The notes: generated by a model from the sequence alone, not told the origin. DNA of 64,000 nucleotides from Halomarina rubra (GCF_023699475.1 NZ_JALXFV010000008.1:596583-660582), one strand, 5' to 3'; shown: positions 1 through 8,418, counted from the first letter of the stretch. Program-made: numbers and translations.

Positions 1-1
1 C

Positions 2-241
2 GCGCCCGACGTCCCCACGCAACCGACGTTCGAGGGGTCGCGCCGCATGTTCCGGGGGCGCGTCGTGAAGCTGCTCCGGGAACACGACGAACTCGACGTC
101 GACACGCTCGGCCACCGCGTCCGCGTGGACTACGCGCCCGACGGCCGGTACGGACGGGAGTGGTTGCGGGAGCTCCTCGACGACCTCGAATCGGACGGCC
201 TAGTGGAGGTGACGGCGGGTCGCGCCCGCCTCCAGCGATGA
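2..241 (+). CDS. Probable A/G-specific adenine glycosylase (MutY), C-terminal end only
   Basis: The frame is open to the left edge, so only the last 79 residues are visible. They include a segment reading QPTFEGSRRMFRGRVVKLL and a later HRVRVDYAPDGRYGREWLR, and end in a helical, winged-helix-like tail. From memory this resembles the C-terminal extension of haloarchaeal MutY, which removes adenine opposite 8-oxoguanine in base excision repair. No catalytic helix-hairpin-helix or iron-sulfur cysteines lie inside the window, so the name rests on tail similarity alone. The stop codon overlaps the next gene by ATGA, which suggests co-transcription. It could be another winged-helix protein. Confidence 0.5.
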   Translation, partial: APDVPTQPTFEGSRRMFRGRVVKLLREHDELDVDTLGHRVRVDYAPDGRYGREWLRELLDDLESDGLVEVTAGRARLQR

Positions 242-417
242 AGGTCGGGTTCAGGTCGGAGAACCTCGGCCGGGCGCTGGTGGGGTTCACCGCGGCGATG
301 CTGGGCGTCGCCGTGGTCGGTGCGCTCGTCGGGATGACCGTCCAGGAGATACTCGTCTTCGGCGTCGCCCTCGGCGTCGGGTTCGCGCTCGGCGTGCTGT
401 TCTTCGACCAGGGCTAA
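238..417 (+). CDS. Small two-TM membrane protein
   Basis: A 59-residue protein that begins at the ATG overlapping the stop of the upstream gene (ATGA), so the start is well defined. Two hydrophobic segments, about residues 12-34 and 37-55, are separated by a short Thr-Val-Gln-Glu turn, giving a helical hairpin with both ends probably on one side of the membrane. A short charged start (MKVGFRSEN) precedes the first segment. The function is not recognised. It converges on the next gene: its stop overlaps the end of the opposite-strand gene by four bases. Confidence 0.6.
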   Translation: MKVGFRSENLGRALVGFTAAMLGVAVVGALVGMTVQEILVFGVALGVGFALGVLFFDQG

Positions 418-626
418 CGGACGTGGTAGCCCAGGTCGCGAATCGCGACGACGGCGCGCTCGACGGCCTCGGTGTCGCCGACGAGGTCGAGCCAACCGCT
501 CATCCGGTCGAACTCGAACTCGGTGAGGCCGTCGACCTGGAACACGCGCCGCCGAATCGTGTTCTCGTCGAGGACCTCGCTCGCGCCCTCGACACGGAGG
601 AGTCGCCGCGTCTGTTCTTCGGGCAT
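414..626 (-). CDS. Small conserved-looking hypothetical protein (70 aa)
   Basis: The start is taken at the ATG of MPEEQTRRLL, because the longer upstream extension is Arg/Ser-rich shadow sequence. The 70-residue product is soluble and acidic, with a pattern of alternating strand and helix (VFQVDGLTEFEFDRMSGW, then AVERAVVAIRDLGYHVR) that suggests a small alpha/beta fold. No metal-binding or catalytic motif is visible. It lies convergent to the small membrane protein and downstream of the lipoprotein gene on the same strand, 73 bases away. The function is unknown. Confidence 0.5.
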   Translation of the reverse strand: MPEEQTRRLLRVEGASEVLDENTIRRRVFQVDGLTEFEFDRMSGWLDLVGDTEAVERAVVAIRDLGYHVR

Positions 627-699
627 ATCGTGAGCGGTACGACTGGTAGGTAAAGACGTTTCCGGGCGACGTGCGGCGAGCGTTCGGTACCGAACCCCG

Positions 700-1731
700 T
701 TACGCTCGCTCGCCGACGGTGAACACGGCGAGAGTCGTCTGCGTGCCCTCGGCGACGTACGACACGAGCACCTCGGCACCCTGGGGTGGGTTCAGTGCGA
801 TGCTCGACCCCGCGGCGACGGTCCCCTCGAACTGGGTGGCGGCCGGGTCGCCGTCGACGCTGACGAGGAGGTGGTCCGCGTCGACCGTGTCCCCGCCCGC
901 GTGGCGCAGTTCGTACCCGGTCTCCGTCTTCACGAACCCGAACCGGACCTGCGGGACGGTCTCGTCGACGCCGCCGGTGGCGGGCACGAGCGAGACGCCT
1001 GCGACTTCGGAGGGGCGGTCGTCGAGTATCTCCGCGACGGTGTAGTTCGTGACGGCGACCGTCAGTGGGTCGGTGGGGTCGGCCCCCACGTCGGTCGGCC
1101 GGAACACGTCGCGGTAGACGCCGGGGGCGTGCTCCTCGAACGCCGCAGAGCGGGTCGTGCGGTCGCCGCCCTTCCGGATGCGCCGTTCGCTCGACCCGGT
1201 CAGGTGCCAGTCGAAGGCGTCGCGGAACGCGCGATTGGCGTAGACCCGGTACTCGAACCCCTCGGACTCCCGGTACACCGGTGCGACGAACCCGGCGGGA
1301 GGACCGTCGAGGGGCAGTGTTCGCGAGACGACCAAGGGGCCCCCGTCGCCCGGGACGCTCGTCCCGCCCCACGTCCCGCGCAGTTCGAACGTCGTCTCGA
1401 CCGGTGCGGTGTACGCGACTCTCGACGCCGCGTCGACGGCGGCGCGCGCGTCGACGGTCACCGCCCCGTCGGTCACCGATGCGAGTTCGACCGCGACGCT
1501 GTCTGCTTCGATACGCACGTCGGGGGGCGAGGCGGACGGCGTCTCCGTTCCCGGTTCGGCCCCGGCGTCGGTCGTCGCCACGGCGGTGTGACCCGGCGTA
1601 CGTGTCGACGCGTCGGTTCCGTCCGGTGTCGTCGCGCCGTCTCCCGTCGGCCCTTGGAGACACCCCGCAAGGGTCGCGGTCCGACCGAGCACGCCGACGG
1701 CGAGCAACCGTCGTCGCGAGATGTCTTTCAC
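700..1731 (-). CDS. Tat-exported lipoprotein of unknown function
   Basis: A 343-residue protein beginning MKDISRRRLLAVGVLG, with a twin-arginine motif (SRRRLL) followed by a hydrophobic stretch and a lipobox LAGC with Cys at about residue 24. This fits the usual haloarchaeal route: folded export through Tat and lipid anchoring on the outer face of the membrane. After the Cys comes a low-complexity Thr/Gly/Asp linker (to about residue 70) and then a beta-rich domain without recognisable motifs. The ATG lies about 26 bases after an ATATATAAG box on this strand, supporting the start and a leaderless mRNA. It is divergent from the YIP1 gene. The function is not recognised. Confidence 0.7.
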   Translation of the reverse strand: MKDISRRRLLAVGVLGRTATLAGCLQGPTGDGATTPDGTDASTRTPGHTAVATTDAGAEPGTETPSASPPDVRIEADSVAVELASVTDGAVTVDARAAVDAASRVAYTAPVETTFELRGTWGGTSVPGDGGPLVVSRTLPLDGPPAGFVAPVYRESEGFEYRVYANRAFRDAFDWHLTGSSERRIRKGGDRTTRSAAFEEHAPGVYRDVFRPTDVGADPTDPLTVAVTNYTVAEILDDRPSEVAGVSLVPATGGVDETVPQVRFGFVKTETGYELRHAGGDTVDADHLLVSVDGDPAATQFEGTVAAGSSIALNPPQGAEVLVSYVAEGTQTTLAVFTVGERA

Positions 1732-1750
1732 GTTAGTGTGTTACTACAGA

Positions 1751-1765
1751 AAACTTATATATCTT
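1751..1765. promoter_or_regulatory. Shared bidirectional TATA box
   Basis: The AT-rich core CTTATATATC (1754-1763) reads as a TATA box in both directions. On the minus strand its centre is about 26 bases before the lipoprotein ATG at 1731, the leaderless spacing. On the plus strand it predicts transcription from about 1785, upstream of the YIP1-family start. It is the most AT-rich stretch of this region. Simultaneous two-way use is inferred. Confidence 0.6.
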
Positions 1766-1826
1766 GGGTCTACCCGGCGACGGTCGCTTCGGAACCCTCA
1801 TGCGGCGCGCGAGTCTCCGTTCGTGC

Positions 1827-2549
1827 GTGACGCAGTGGGTCGAGACCGCGGAGGGTGGCCGCGACCGCGGACCGGTCGGCATCGCCCGGGCGTGGGTCGA
1901 GGTGCTCGTCAGGCCACGGCGCTTCTTCCACAACGGCATCGCCCCCGGCGACCAGGCACCCGGGTTGGTGTTCGCCGTCGTCGTGGCGATGTGCCACCTC
2001 GCGGTGCGCTTCGCGCTCGAAGCCGAACCGCTCCCGAACGTCACGGGACGACCGACCGGCCTGCTCGTGTTCGGCTTCCTCGTCTCCGCGCTCATCCTCG
2101 CACCGCTGGCGCTCCACCTCGCGGCGGCGCTCCAGACGCTCGTGTTCCTCGCGCTGTCGACGCTCGGCCTGGCGCGGAATCGCGGCGGCGTCAGCCAGAC
2201 CGTCCAGGTCGTCGCGTACGCGACCGCCCCGTGTGCACTCTCCGGGGCACCGATTCCGGCCCTGCGGGTCGCCGCGGCCGCCTACGGCTTCCTCCTGCTC
2301 GTCGTCGGCCTCACCGTCGTCCACGACCTCTCGCCCGCGGTGGCCCTCCTCGCGGCCCTCGTCCCCGGGACGTTCGTGTTCGGCTACGCCTTCGGCGGGG
2401 TCTTCGCACTGGAGGCGTTCCTCGGCGTCGACCTCGTCGGCCCGACCGGGAACGCGACGAACGCGTCGGCCGCGTCGACCACCACGACCGCCGCCGTGAC
2501 CACAACCGACGTCGCGACCGCGCCCGCCACCGCCGCGAACGGCCCGTAG
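1827..2549 (+). CDS. YIP1-family integral membrane protein
   Basis: A 240-residue membrane protein with a soluble N-terminal segment (TQWVETAEGGRDRG, then ARAWVEVLVRPRRFF), typical of haloarchaeal YIP1-domain proteins, followed by about five hydrophobic helices and an Ala/Thr-rich low-complexity tail (last 30 residues). I chose the GTG at 1827 because family members usually begin with MTQWVE; an in-frame ATG at 1800 is the alternative. YIP1-domain proteins are polytopic membrane proteins whose prokaryotic role is not established. The gene is divergent from the Tat lipoprotein and shares its TATA region. Confidence 0.65.
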   Translation: MTQWVETAEGGRDRGPVGIARAWVEVLVRPRRFFHNGIAPGDQAPGLVFAVVVAMCHLAVRFALEAEPLPNVTGRPTGLLVFGFLVSALILAPLALHLAAALQTLVFLALSTLGLARNRGGVSQTVQVVAYATAPCALSGAPIPALRVAAAAYGFLLLVVGLTVVHDLSPAVALLAALVPGTFVFGYAFGGVFALEAFLGVDLVGPTGNATNASAASTTTTAAVTTTDVATAPATAANGP

Positions 2550-2656
2550 CGGGCTACCCTGTCGGGGTTCTGACCGAACGGGGTCGGTCCGACGGGGGCG
2601 GCGGCCGTGTAAGTTAATCCGACAACCGTTTCAAGCCGGGCAGGAACAGTCGAGTA

Positions 2657-4807
2657 ATGGGTAGCTGTATCATCTGCGGCACGTCGACCGACGGCCGTAT
2701 CTGTTCGAGCCACGAGGAGGACGTCGTCTTCGAGTTCAAGGGAAAGCACGCCAACCAACTGACCAGCGGCCGGTTCTACCGCGGCACCGTCGACGGCTAC
2801 GCCGACTTCGGCGTCTTCGTCGACATCGGTGACCACGTCACCGGCCTCCTCCACCGCAGCGAGATCGACCGCCGACTGGAGAGCCTGACGTGGGAACCCG
2901 GCGACACCGTCTACGTGCAGGTCAAGGGCGTCCGCGACAACGGCAACATCGACCTCGGCTGGTCCATCCGCCAGGCCGACCGCGAGTTCCGCGGCGCACT
3001 CGTCGACGACCCCTCCAGCGACGAAGGGACGTACCTCCCCGACGACACCGACGAGGACGACGACCCGACGCCGACGGTCACCACGTCCTCGCCCGACCCC
3101 GAGGCGTCCTCGCAGGACGACGACTCGCAGGCCGAGTCGGACGACGCGTCCGAGAGCGACGAGACTCCCGACCCGACCGACGCCGAGCCGGACCGCCGCG
3201 AGGGTGCGAAGGCCGAGTCCTCGACGCCGAACGGCGGTGCGGTCGTCACGCAGGAACCGGCCGAGGAGACCACCGAAACGGCTGAGACGGCCGAGACCGC
3301 AGAGAGCACCGAGGAGCAGGCCGCAGACGTCGAGCGCGCGAGCATCGAGACGCTGAACGACCAGGTCGGCGACGTCGTCCGTCTCGAAGGTCGCATCGTC
3401 GGCGTGCGTCAGACCTCCGGGCCGACCGTCTTCGAACTCCGCGACGAGTCGGGTATCGTCGACTGCGCGGCGTTCGTCGAGGCCGGCGTCCGCGCGTACC
3501 CGGACGTCGAGATGGGCGACCTCGTCCGACTCGACGGCGAGGTCCGCGAACGCCGCGGCGAGCTCCAGATCGAAACCGAGGCGCTCGTCGTCCTCGAGGA
3601 CGACGACGCGGCGACGGTCAGCAGCCGGATGGACGACGCGATGGACGAGCGCGCCCGCCCGCCCGAGACCGAACTGCTGGCCGACGACGACGCCGTGGCC
3701 GCGGTCCTCGACGACACGCGCGACGCCGCGACGGCCATCCGCCGCGCCATCATCGAGTCCCGACCCGTCGTCGTCCGTCACGACGCGACCGTCGACGGCT
3801 ACCTCGCCGGCGCGGCCATCGAGCGCGCCGTCCTCCCGCTGGTACGTGAGGAACACGCCTCCAGCGACGCGGTGTACCACTACTTCGACCGCCGCCCGCT
3901 GGAGACGGTGTACGACATGGACGACGCGACGAAGGACGTCACGTCGATGCTGTCGAACCGCGACCGCCACGACGAGAAGCTCCCGCTGATGGTGTTCGCC
4001 GGTGTGGGTGCGACCCGCGACTCCCTCGACGGGTTCGGCCTGCTCGACGTCTACGGCGCGGAGCGCGTCGTCGTCGACGCGGGGACCGTCGACGAGGGCG
4101 TCGCCGACGCGACCGACGTGCTGGTCACCCCGGACACCGACGACGCGACGAGCGCCACCGCGCTCGCCAGCGCCGTCGCGCTCCACGTCAACGACGGCGT
4201 GCGCGAGGACCTCCGGCACCTCCCGGCCGCCTCGTTCTGGGAGGACGCCCCCGCCGAGTACGTCGACCTCGCCGCCGACGCGGGCTACAAGACGAGCGAC
4301 GTCGAGCACCTCCAGGAGGCCATCGCGCTCGAAGCGTACTACCAGTCCTACGAGGACAAGCGCGAACTCGTCGAGGACCTGCTGTTCGACGACAGCGAGT
4401 CGCTCGTCGAGTCCATCAGCGAACAGTTCCGCGAGAAGCTCGCCACCGAGGTCGAGACGGCCGAGGCGAACCTCGAGGAACGCGCCGAGGGCGGCGTCGC
4501 CTTCGCGGTGCTCGACACCGACTCGTTCACCCACCGCTTCGACTTCCCGTCGACGGACATCCTCCTCGACGAGGTCCACCGACGCAACCGCGACGGCTCG
4601 TTCGTCACGCTCGGCGTCGCGACCGACGAACTGCACGTCCGGTCGACGTTCGACCTCGACACCCGCGCGGTCGCCGAGGCCGCCCGCGAGAACGTGGAGA
4701 ACGCCGGCATCGACGCCCGCGGCGGCCGCGACCGCATCGAGTTCGTCGCGGGCGAACGCGACGCCGTCGTCGACGCCGTCGTCGCGGCCATCGCCGACCT
4801 CGCCTGA
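2657..4807 (+). CDS. S1/OB-fold/DHH (RecJ-like) multidomain protein with degenerate DHH motifs
   Basis: A 716-residue protein. The domains in order are: an N-terminal zinc-finger-like C-x2-C-x8-C-x2-H (C4, C7, C16, H19); an S1 RNA-binding-type domain (about 40-115); a long acidic Ser/Thr/Glu linker (about 120-225); an OB-fold nucleic-acid-binding domain (about 232-315); a DHH-type domain (about 355-550); and a C-terminal DHHA1-like region ending with GGRDRIEFVAGERDAVV. Haloarchaea carry several RecJ-family proteins of this kind, generally annotated as ssDNA exonucleases. Here motif I reads HDATVDG (375-381) rather than HxDxDG, and the DHH triad position reads D474-A-G, so metal-dependent nuclease activity is doubtful. 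The gene stands alone with roughly 110-150 bp of flanking space. Confidence 0.8.
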   Translation: MGSCIICGTSTDGRICSSHEEDVVFEFKGKHANQLTSGRFYRGTVDGYADFGVFVDIGDHVTGLLHRSEIDRRLESLTWEPGDTVYVQVKGVRDNGNIDLGWSIRQADREFRGALVDDPSSDEGTYLPDDTDEDDDPTPTVTTSSPDPEASSQDDDSQAESDDASESDETPDPTDAEPDRREGAKAESSTPNGGAVVTQEPAEETTETAETAETAESTEEQAADVERASIETLNDQVGDVVRLEGRIVGVRQTSGPTVFELRDESGIVDCAAFVEAGVRAYPDVEMGDLVRLDGEVRERRGELQIETEALVVLEDDDAATVSSRMDDAMDERARPPETELLADDDAVAAVLDDTRDAATAIRRAIIESRPVVVRHDATVDGYLAGAAIERAVLPLVREEHASSDAVYHYFDRRPLETVYDMDDATKDVTSMLSNRDRHDEKLPLMVFAGVGATRDSLDGFGLLDVYGAERVVVDAGTVDEGVADATDVLVTPDTDDATSATALASAVALHVNDGVREDLRHLPAASFWEDAPAEYVDLAADAGYKTSDVEHLQEAIALEAYYQSYEDKRELVEDLLFDDSESLVESISEQFREKLATEVETAEANLEERAEGGVAFAVLDTDSFTHRFDFPSTDILLDEVHRRNRDGSFVTLGVATDELHVRSTFDLDTRAVAEAARENVENAGIDARGGRDRIEFVAGERDAVVDAVVAAIADLA

Positions 4808-4953
4808 GCGACTGTTTCGGACCTTCACCGCGAAACGCCGTCGTGGTTAATCACGGGATAGACGGCCTGTAGACGATATTTTTCCACGCCGAGACGACTC
4901 ACATCTTGTTACCCGAGCTATAGCTTAGTCCCCGGAGTGCCCGAGGTCGAGCC

Positions 4954-5241
4954 ATGAGTGGGGGAATCGACGGTCGTCGGAGGAGACTCCCGGACCCCGA
5001 GTCACGCCGCTGGACGCTCTCGGACCTGCCGTGGCTGCTCGACGGCGAGTGGGTGGTGCAGTCGGTCGCGAACCGTATCGTCGCCAGCCGTGAGCACGCC
5101 GCGGTCGTCGTGACGCGCGAGCGTGGCGTCTACCGAGCGACGACGCGCATCCACGGCCTAGAGTACAACCACCACCAGTCGGTGACGCTGCCGGGCGCGC
5201 TCGCGGGTGTCCGGCGCGACCTGCGGCGAGAAGGCCGCTGA
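4954..5241 (+). CDS. Hypothetical protein (95 aa)
   Basis: A 95-residue basic protein starting MSGGIDGRRRRLPD, with a Trp-rich N-terminal half (WTLSDLPWLLDGEWVVQSV) and a C-terminal half containing YRATTRIHGLEYNHHQSVTL. It has no transmembrane helix or signal peptide. Basic charge is unusual beside its acidic neighbours and could indicate nucleic-acid binding, but this is only a guess. A T-rich element (GATATTTTTCC, near 4875) lies about 75 bases upstream. It is followed 77 bases later by elp3 on the same strand. The function is not recognised. Confidence 0.5.
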   Translation: MSGGIDGRRRRLPDPESRRWTLSDLPWLLDGEWVVQSVANRIVASREHAAVVVTRERGVYRATTRIHGLEYNHHQSVTLPGALAGVRRDLRREGR

Positions 5242-5318
5242 ATCCACCGGGCGACGGCCCACCGGACCGTACCGAAACCACAGCCTCTTGTCCGCCCACG
5301 CCCTCGCTCCGCCAACGA

Positions 5319-7001
5319 ATGAGCAGCGAGGCGACCGAGACGGAGGCGTTCGAGCAGGCGTGTGAGGCGCTCGTCCAGCGCATCCTCGCGGGGGAGGTCG
5401 ACCGCGACGACGTCGAGAGCGAGAAACTGGCGGTCTGTTCGGAGTTCTCCGCGCCGAAGGTGCCCAAGAACTCGGAGATTCTCGACCACGCCGGTCCGGA
5501 GTTGCGCGAGGAACTCGAACCCGTCCTCCGGCGGAAACCGGTCCGTACCGCCTCCGGCGTCTCGCCCATCGCGGTGATGACCTCGCCGCACATGTGCCCC
5601 CACGGGAAGTGTCTCTACTGTCCGGGCGGCCCAGCCTCGGAGTTCGACTCCTCTCAGAGCTACACGGGTCACGAACCCGCCGCCGCCCGCGGCGTCCAGA
5701 ACGACTACGACCCCTACGGGATGGTCACGCTCCGATTGGAGCAACTGCGCGAAATCGGGCACCCCGTCGACAAGGCCGAACTCATCGTGATGGGCGGGAC
5801 GATGACCGCCCGCAGCCACGACTACCAGGAGCACTTCGTCAAGCGCTGTCTGGAGGCGATGAACGACTACGACGTGGAGAAGGAGCCCGAACCCGCACAG
5901 GACGAGAGCTTCGCGCAGGACCCCGCGGACTACGAGTTCAGCTACCTCGAGGACGTCGTCGCGGAGAACGAGACGGCCGACGTGCGCAACATCGGGACGA
6001 CGTTCGAGACCAAACCGGACTGGTGTGACCCCGAGCAGGTCGACCGGATGCTCGCGCTCGGCGGGACGAAGGTCGAGGTCGGCGTCCAGACGACCTACGA
6101 GCGCATCAACCGCGAGATGCACCGCGGGCACGGTATCCAGGCCAGCGTCGACGCCAACCGCCGCCTGCGCGACGCCGGGTTCAAGGTGGGCTTTCACATG
6201 ATGCCCGGCCAGCCGGGGATGACTCCCGAGATGTGTCTGGAGGACTTCCGAGAGCTGTTCGACTCGACCGACTGGCGACCGGACTACCTCAAGATATACC
6301 CCACGCTCGTCGTCCGGGGCACCCGCACCTACGACATGTGGCGACGCGACGAGTACGACCCGCTCACCAACGAGGAAGCCGCCGACCTCGTCGCGGAGAT
6401 CAAGTCGATGATTCCGAAGTACACCCGCCTCCAGCGCGTCCAGCGTGACATCCCCGCGGACTTCATCGACGCCGGCGTCTGGAAGTCGAACCTCCGCCAA
6501 CTCGCCCGCAAGCGCATGGACGAGCACGGCTGGACGTGTGACTGCATCCGCTGTCGCGAGGTCGGGATGAACGACGAGAGCCCCGAGTCCATCGAGATGG
6601 ACACGCTCACCTACGAGGTGTGTGGCGGCACCGAGCAGTTCATCTCCTTCGAGGACCCCGAGAAGGACCTGCTCGTCGGGTTCTGTCGCCTGCGGTTCCC
6701 GAACGACCCAGTGCGCCGCGAACTGGAGAACGCCGCTATCGTCCGCGAACTCCACGTCTACGGCAACGAGGTCGGCGTGGGCCGCGAGCCGCGAGACGAC
6801 GGTGGAACCGCGAGCGCCGACTCGGACGACGACTTCCAGCACAAAGGGTTCGGCAAGCGCCTGCTGGGGGAGGCCGAGCGCCGCGCCCGCGACGCCGGCT
6901 TCGACAAACTCGCCGTCATCTCCGGCATCGGCGTCCGCCAGTACTACCGCGAGAAACTGGGCTACTACCAGGACGGTCCGTACGTCTCGACGTCGCTGTA
7001 G
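5319..7001 (+). CDS. elp3: Elp3: tRNA uridine-34 5-carboxymethyl synthase (radical SAM/GNAT)
   Basis: A 560-residue protein with the full archaeal Elp3 layout. The N-terminal helical segment is followed by a radical SAM domain with the cluster motif C93-x4-C98-x2-C101 (MCPHGKCLYCPGG) and then a C-terminal GNAT acetyltransferase domain (QHKGFGKRLLGEAERRARDAG, shown in part, ending GYYQDGPYVSTSL). Elp3 uses acetyl-CoA and SAM chemistry to make the cm5U modification at wobble uridine 34 of certain tRNAs, acting alone in archaea without the other Elongator subunits. Length agrees with the family. Two further Cys pairs around 513-515 and in TCDCIRC support an additional zinc site, as known for Elp3. 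It stands as a single gene. Confidence 0.96.
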   Translation: MSSEATETEAFEQACEALVQRILAGEVDRDDVESEKLAVCSEFSAPKVPKNSEILDHAGPELREELEPVLRRKPVRTASGVSPIAVMTSPHMCPHGKCLYCPGGPASEFDSSQSYTGHEPAAARGVQNDYDPYGMVTLRLEQLREIGHPVDKAELIVMGGTMTARSHDYQEHFVKRCLEAMNDYDVEKEPEPAQDESFAQDPADYEFSYLEDVVAENETADVRNIGTTFETKPDWCDPEQVDRMLALGGTKVEVGVQTTYERINREMHRGHGIQASVDANRRLRDAGFKVGFHMMPGQPGMTPEMCLEDFRELFDSTDWRPDYLKIYPTLVVRGTRTYDMWRRDEYDPLTNEEAADLVAEIKSMIPKYTRLQRVQRDIPADFIDAGVWKSNLRQLARKRMDEHGWTCDCIRCREVGMNDESPESIEMDTLTYEVCGGTEQFISFEDPEKDLLVGFCRLRFPNDPVRRELENAAIVRELHVYGNEVGVGREPRDDGGTASADSDDDFQHKGFGKRLLGEAERRARDAGFDKLAVISGIGVRQYYREKLGYYQDGPYVSTSL

Positions 7002-7028
7002 AGAGGGTCCGGTGGTGGGTTGGTAGGG

Positions 7029-7033
7029 TTTTT
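7029..7033 (+). promoter_or_regulatory. T-tract core promoter of the SHOCT gene
   Basis: A five-T run (GGGTTTTTGTC context) centred 27 bases before the GTG at 7058. The same spacing recurs at several starts in this window, which fits a haloarchaeal TATA-like box with leaderless transcription. It also lies 28 bases after the elp3 stop, so it could equally act as an elp3 terminator. Confidence 0.4.
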
Positions 7034-7057
7034 GTCACCGGAGGAGAACAGTCGGTC

Positions 7058-7591
7058 GTGTCTCGCTCTCCACTCGCCGAATCGGCCCGAATCGTCGCGC
7101 TCGCCGCGAGTGTACTCGCAGCCGTCTCGATTCTCATCGGCGTCGGGGGGCTCGTCGTTACGATTCTGTTACTGACGGCCCTCGCTGGGGCCGCGACGAT
7201 GGCGTTCGGCGACGATCGGCAACAGGAGGTTCGGCGTCGCACGAGCACGGCTCTCGACGACGTCGTCCAGACCGCACCCACTCGGTCCACAGACGCCGGC
7301 GAGGCTCCGATGGTCGATTCCGACGGGCCGACGACCGACGACGCCCTCGCGGAACTCCGCCGTCGGTACGCCGCGGGCGAACTCAGCGAACCCCAGTTCG
7401 AGGGTCGCGTCGAACGCTTGCTCGCCGACGAGGACGACCCCGACGACGCTCGTGCAGTCCTCGAACTCCGCTACGCTCGGGGCGAACTCTCCGACGAACA
7501 GTTCGACAGGAAACTCGCTCGACTCGACGGGACGCGGACCGTCGAGTCCGCCGAGCGCACGTTCGACCGCGACGCCGTCTCGGAGTCCTGA
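7058..7591 (+). CDS. Membrane protein with two SHOCT domains
   Basis: A 177-residue protein. The GTG at 7058 is chosen because it follows a GGAGGAG ribosome-binding-like sequence and leads directly into two hydrophobic segments (about residues 12-32 and 34-50). After an acidic linker come two SHOCT-type short helical hairpins: ELRRRYAAGELSEPQFEGRV (about 110-130) and ELRYARGELSDEQFDRKLAR (about 140-160). SHOCT domains are small oligomerisation or linker modules often found at the ends of bacterial and archaeal membrane proteins. A related SHOCT protein lies 0.8 kb downstream, beyond an MBL hydrolase. The cellular role is unknown. Confidence 0.7.
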   Translation: MSRSPLAESARIVALAASVLAAVSILIGVGGLVVTILLLTALAGAATMAFGDDRQQEVRRRTSTALDDVVQTAPTRSTDAGEAPMVDSDGPTTDDALAELRRRYAAGELSEPQFEGRVERLLADEDDPDDARAVLELRYARGELSDEQFDRKLARLDGTRTVESAERTFDRDAVSES

Positions 7592-7617
7592 CCGGGGTCG
7601 ACGTCGGACTGCTCCGC

Positions 7618-7621
7618 TTTT
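7618..7621 (+). promoter_or_regulatory. T-tract core promoter of the MBL hydrolase
   Basis: Four T residues in the context GCTTTTCTCC, centred about 27 bases before the ATG at 7647, in otherwise GC-rich DNA. The position matches a leaderless haloarchaeal promoter. Confidence 0.4.
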
Positions 7622-7646
7622 CTCCCCGCGACCCCTCCGGACGAGC

Positions 7647-8351
7647 ATGGAACGGGTCCGCGCAGACACCCACCGCCTCCAACTGGGCTGGACCGAACCG
7701 TTCGTCGTCAACGCCTACGTCTTCGAGGGCGAGGACGGCGTGACGCTCGTCGACACCGGGATGCCGCTCAACCGTCGGTCGCTCCGGGCCGAACTCGCGG
7801 CGGCGGGCTACGTGCCCGCGGACGTCGACCGCGTCCTGCTGACGCACTACGACCTCGACCACGTCGGCGGGCTGACCAGCCTCGCACACCGACTCGGGGG
7901 AGCGCGGTTCGACGCCGAGGTCTACCTCGGCGCGGGGGACGTGGCGCTCGTCCGGGGGACCGCCGACCCGCCGTGGGTCCACCACAAGGGAGCGTTCCAC
8001 CGCCTCGCTCGCGAGCTGTTCGACCTCGACGGAGTGGCCTTCCGAGGCGTCGCCGAGGGCGACCGTATCGGGTCGTTCACCGCGTACCACACGCCCGGTC
8101 ACAACCCCGGCCACACCGTGTACGTCCACGACGCCGGGGTCGCGTTCGTCGGCGACCTGCTGTGGGAGACCGACGGCGAACTGACGCCGCCGTTCTGGGG
8201 CGACAGCTACTCCATGCGCGAGTTGCGCGCCAGCATCCGGGCGTTCAGCGACCGGGCGGGGTCGTTCGAGGTGGTCTGTCCCGGCCACGGGACGCCGTTC
8301 GTCCGCGGCGGGAGCGACCGCGTCGCGGCGCTCTCTTCGCGCGTCGACTGA
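7647..8351 (+). CDS. MBL-fold metallo-hydrolase
   Basis: A 234-residue metallo-beta-lactamase-fold protein. The N-terminal part holds the strand and turn VTLVDTGMP; the metal motif HxxxDH is present as LTHYDLDHVGG (about residues 69-79); later HTPGHNPGHTVYV and GDLLW supply the third His and bridging Asp; a final CPGHGTPF motif closes the site. Such enzymes hydrolyse diverse thioesters, lactones or phosphoesters with a dinuclear zinc centre; the substrate cannot be read from sequence. The start follows a T-rich promoter element by 27 bases. It sits between two SHOCT proteins, all on the plus strand and each with its own promoter-like element. Confidence 0.85.
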   Translation: MERVRADTHRLQLGWTEPFVVNAYVFEGEDGVTLVDTGMPLNRRSLRAELAAAGYVPADVDRVLLTHYDLDHVGGLTSLAHRLGGARFDAEVYLGAGDVALVRGTADPPWVHHKGAFHRLARELFDLDGVAFRGVAEGDRIGSFTAYHTPGHNPGHTVYVHDAGVAFVGDLLWETDGELTPPFWGDSYSMRELRASIRAFSDRAGSFEVVCPGHGTPFVRGGSDRVAALSSRVD

Positions 8352-8388
8352 GCGGTCGGTGGCCCCGACACCTGCCCATTCGGGAGTG

Positions 8389-8392
8389 TTTT
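8389..8392 (+). promoter_or_regulatory. T-tract core promoter of the second SHOCT gene
   Basis: Four T residues (GTGTTTTCACC context) about 28 bases before the ATG at 8419, matching the spacing seen for neighbouring genes. Confidence 0.35.
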
Positions 8393-8418
8393 CACCTCGT
8401 CGGCGAAACGGTCGTGCG

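Noticed and set aside
2384-4828. 814-codon ORF opposite the S1/OB/DHH gene
   Set aside because: It reads as Val/Arg/Asp-rich shadow sequence with no motifs; the plus-strand protein has clear domains. Long antisense frames are a side effect of very high GC.
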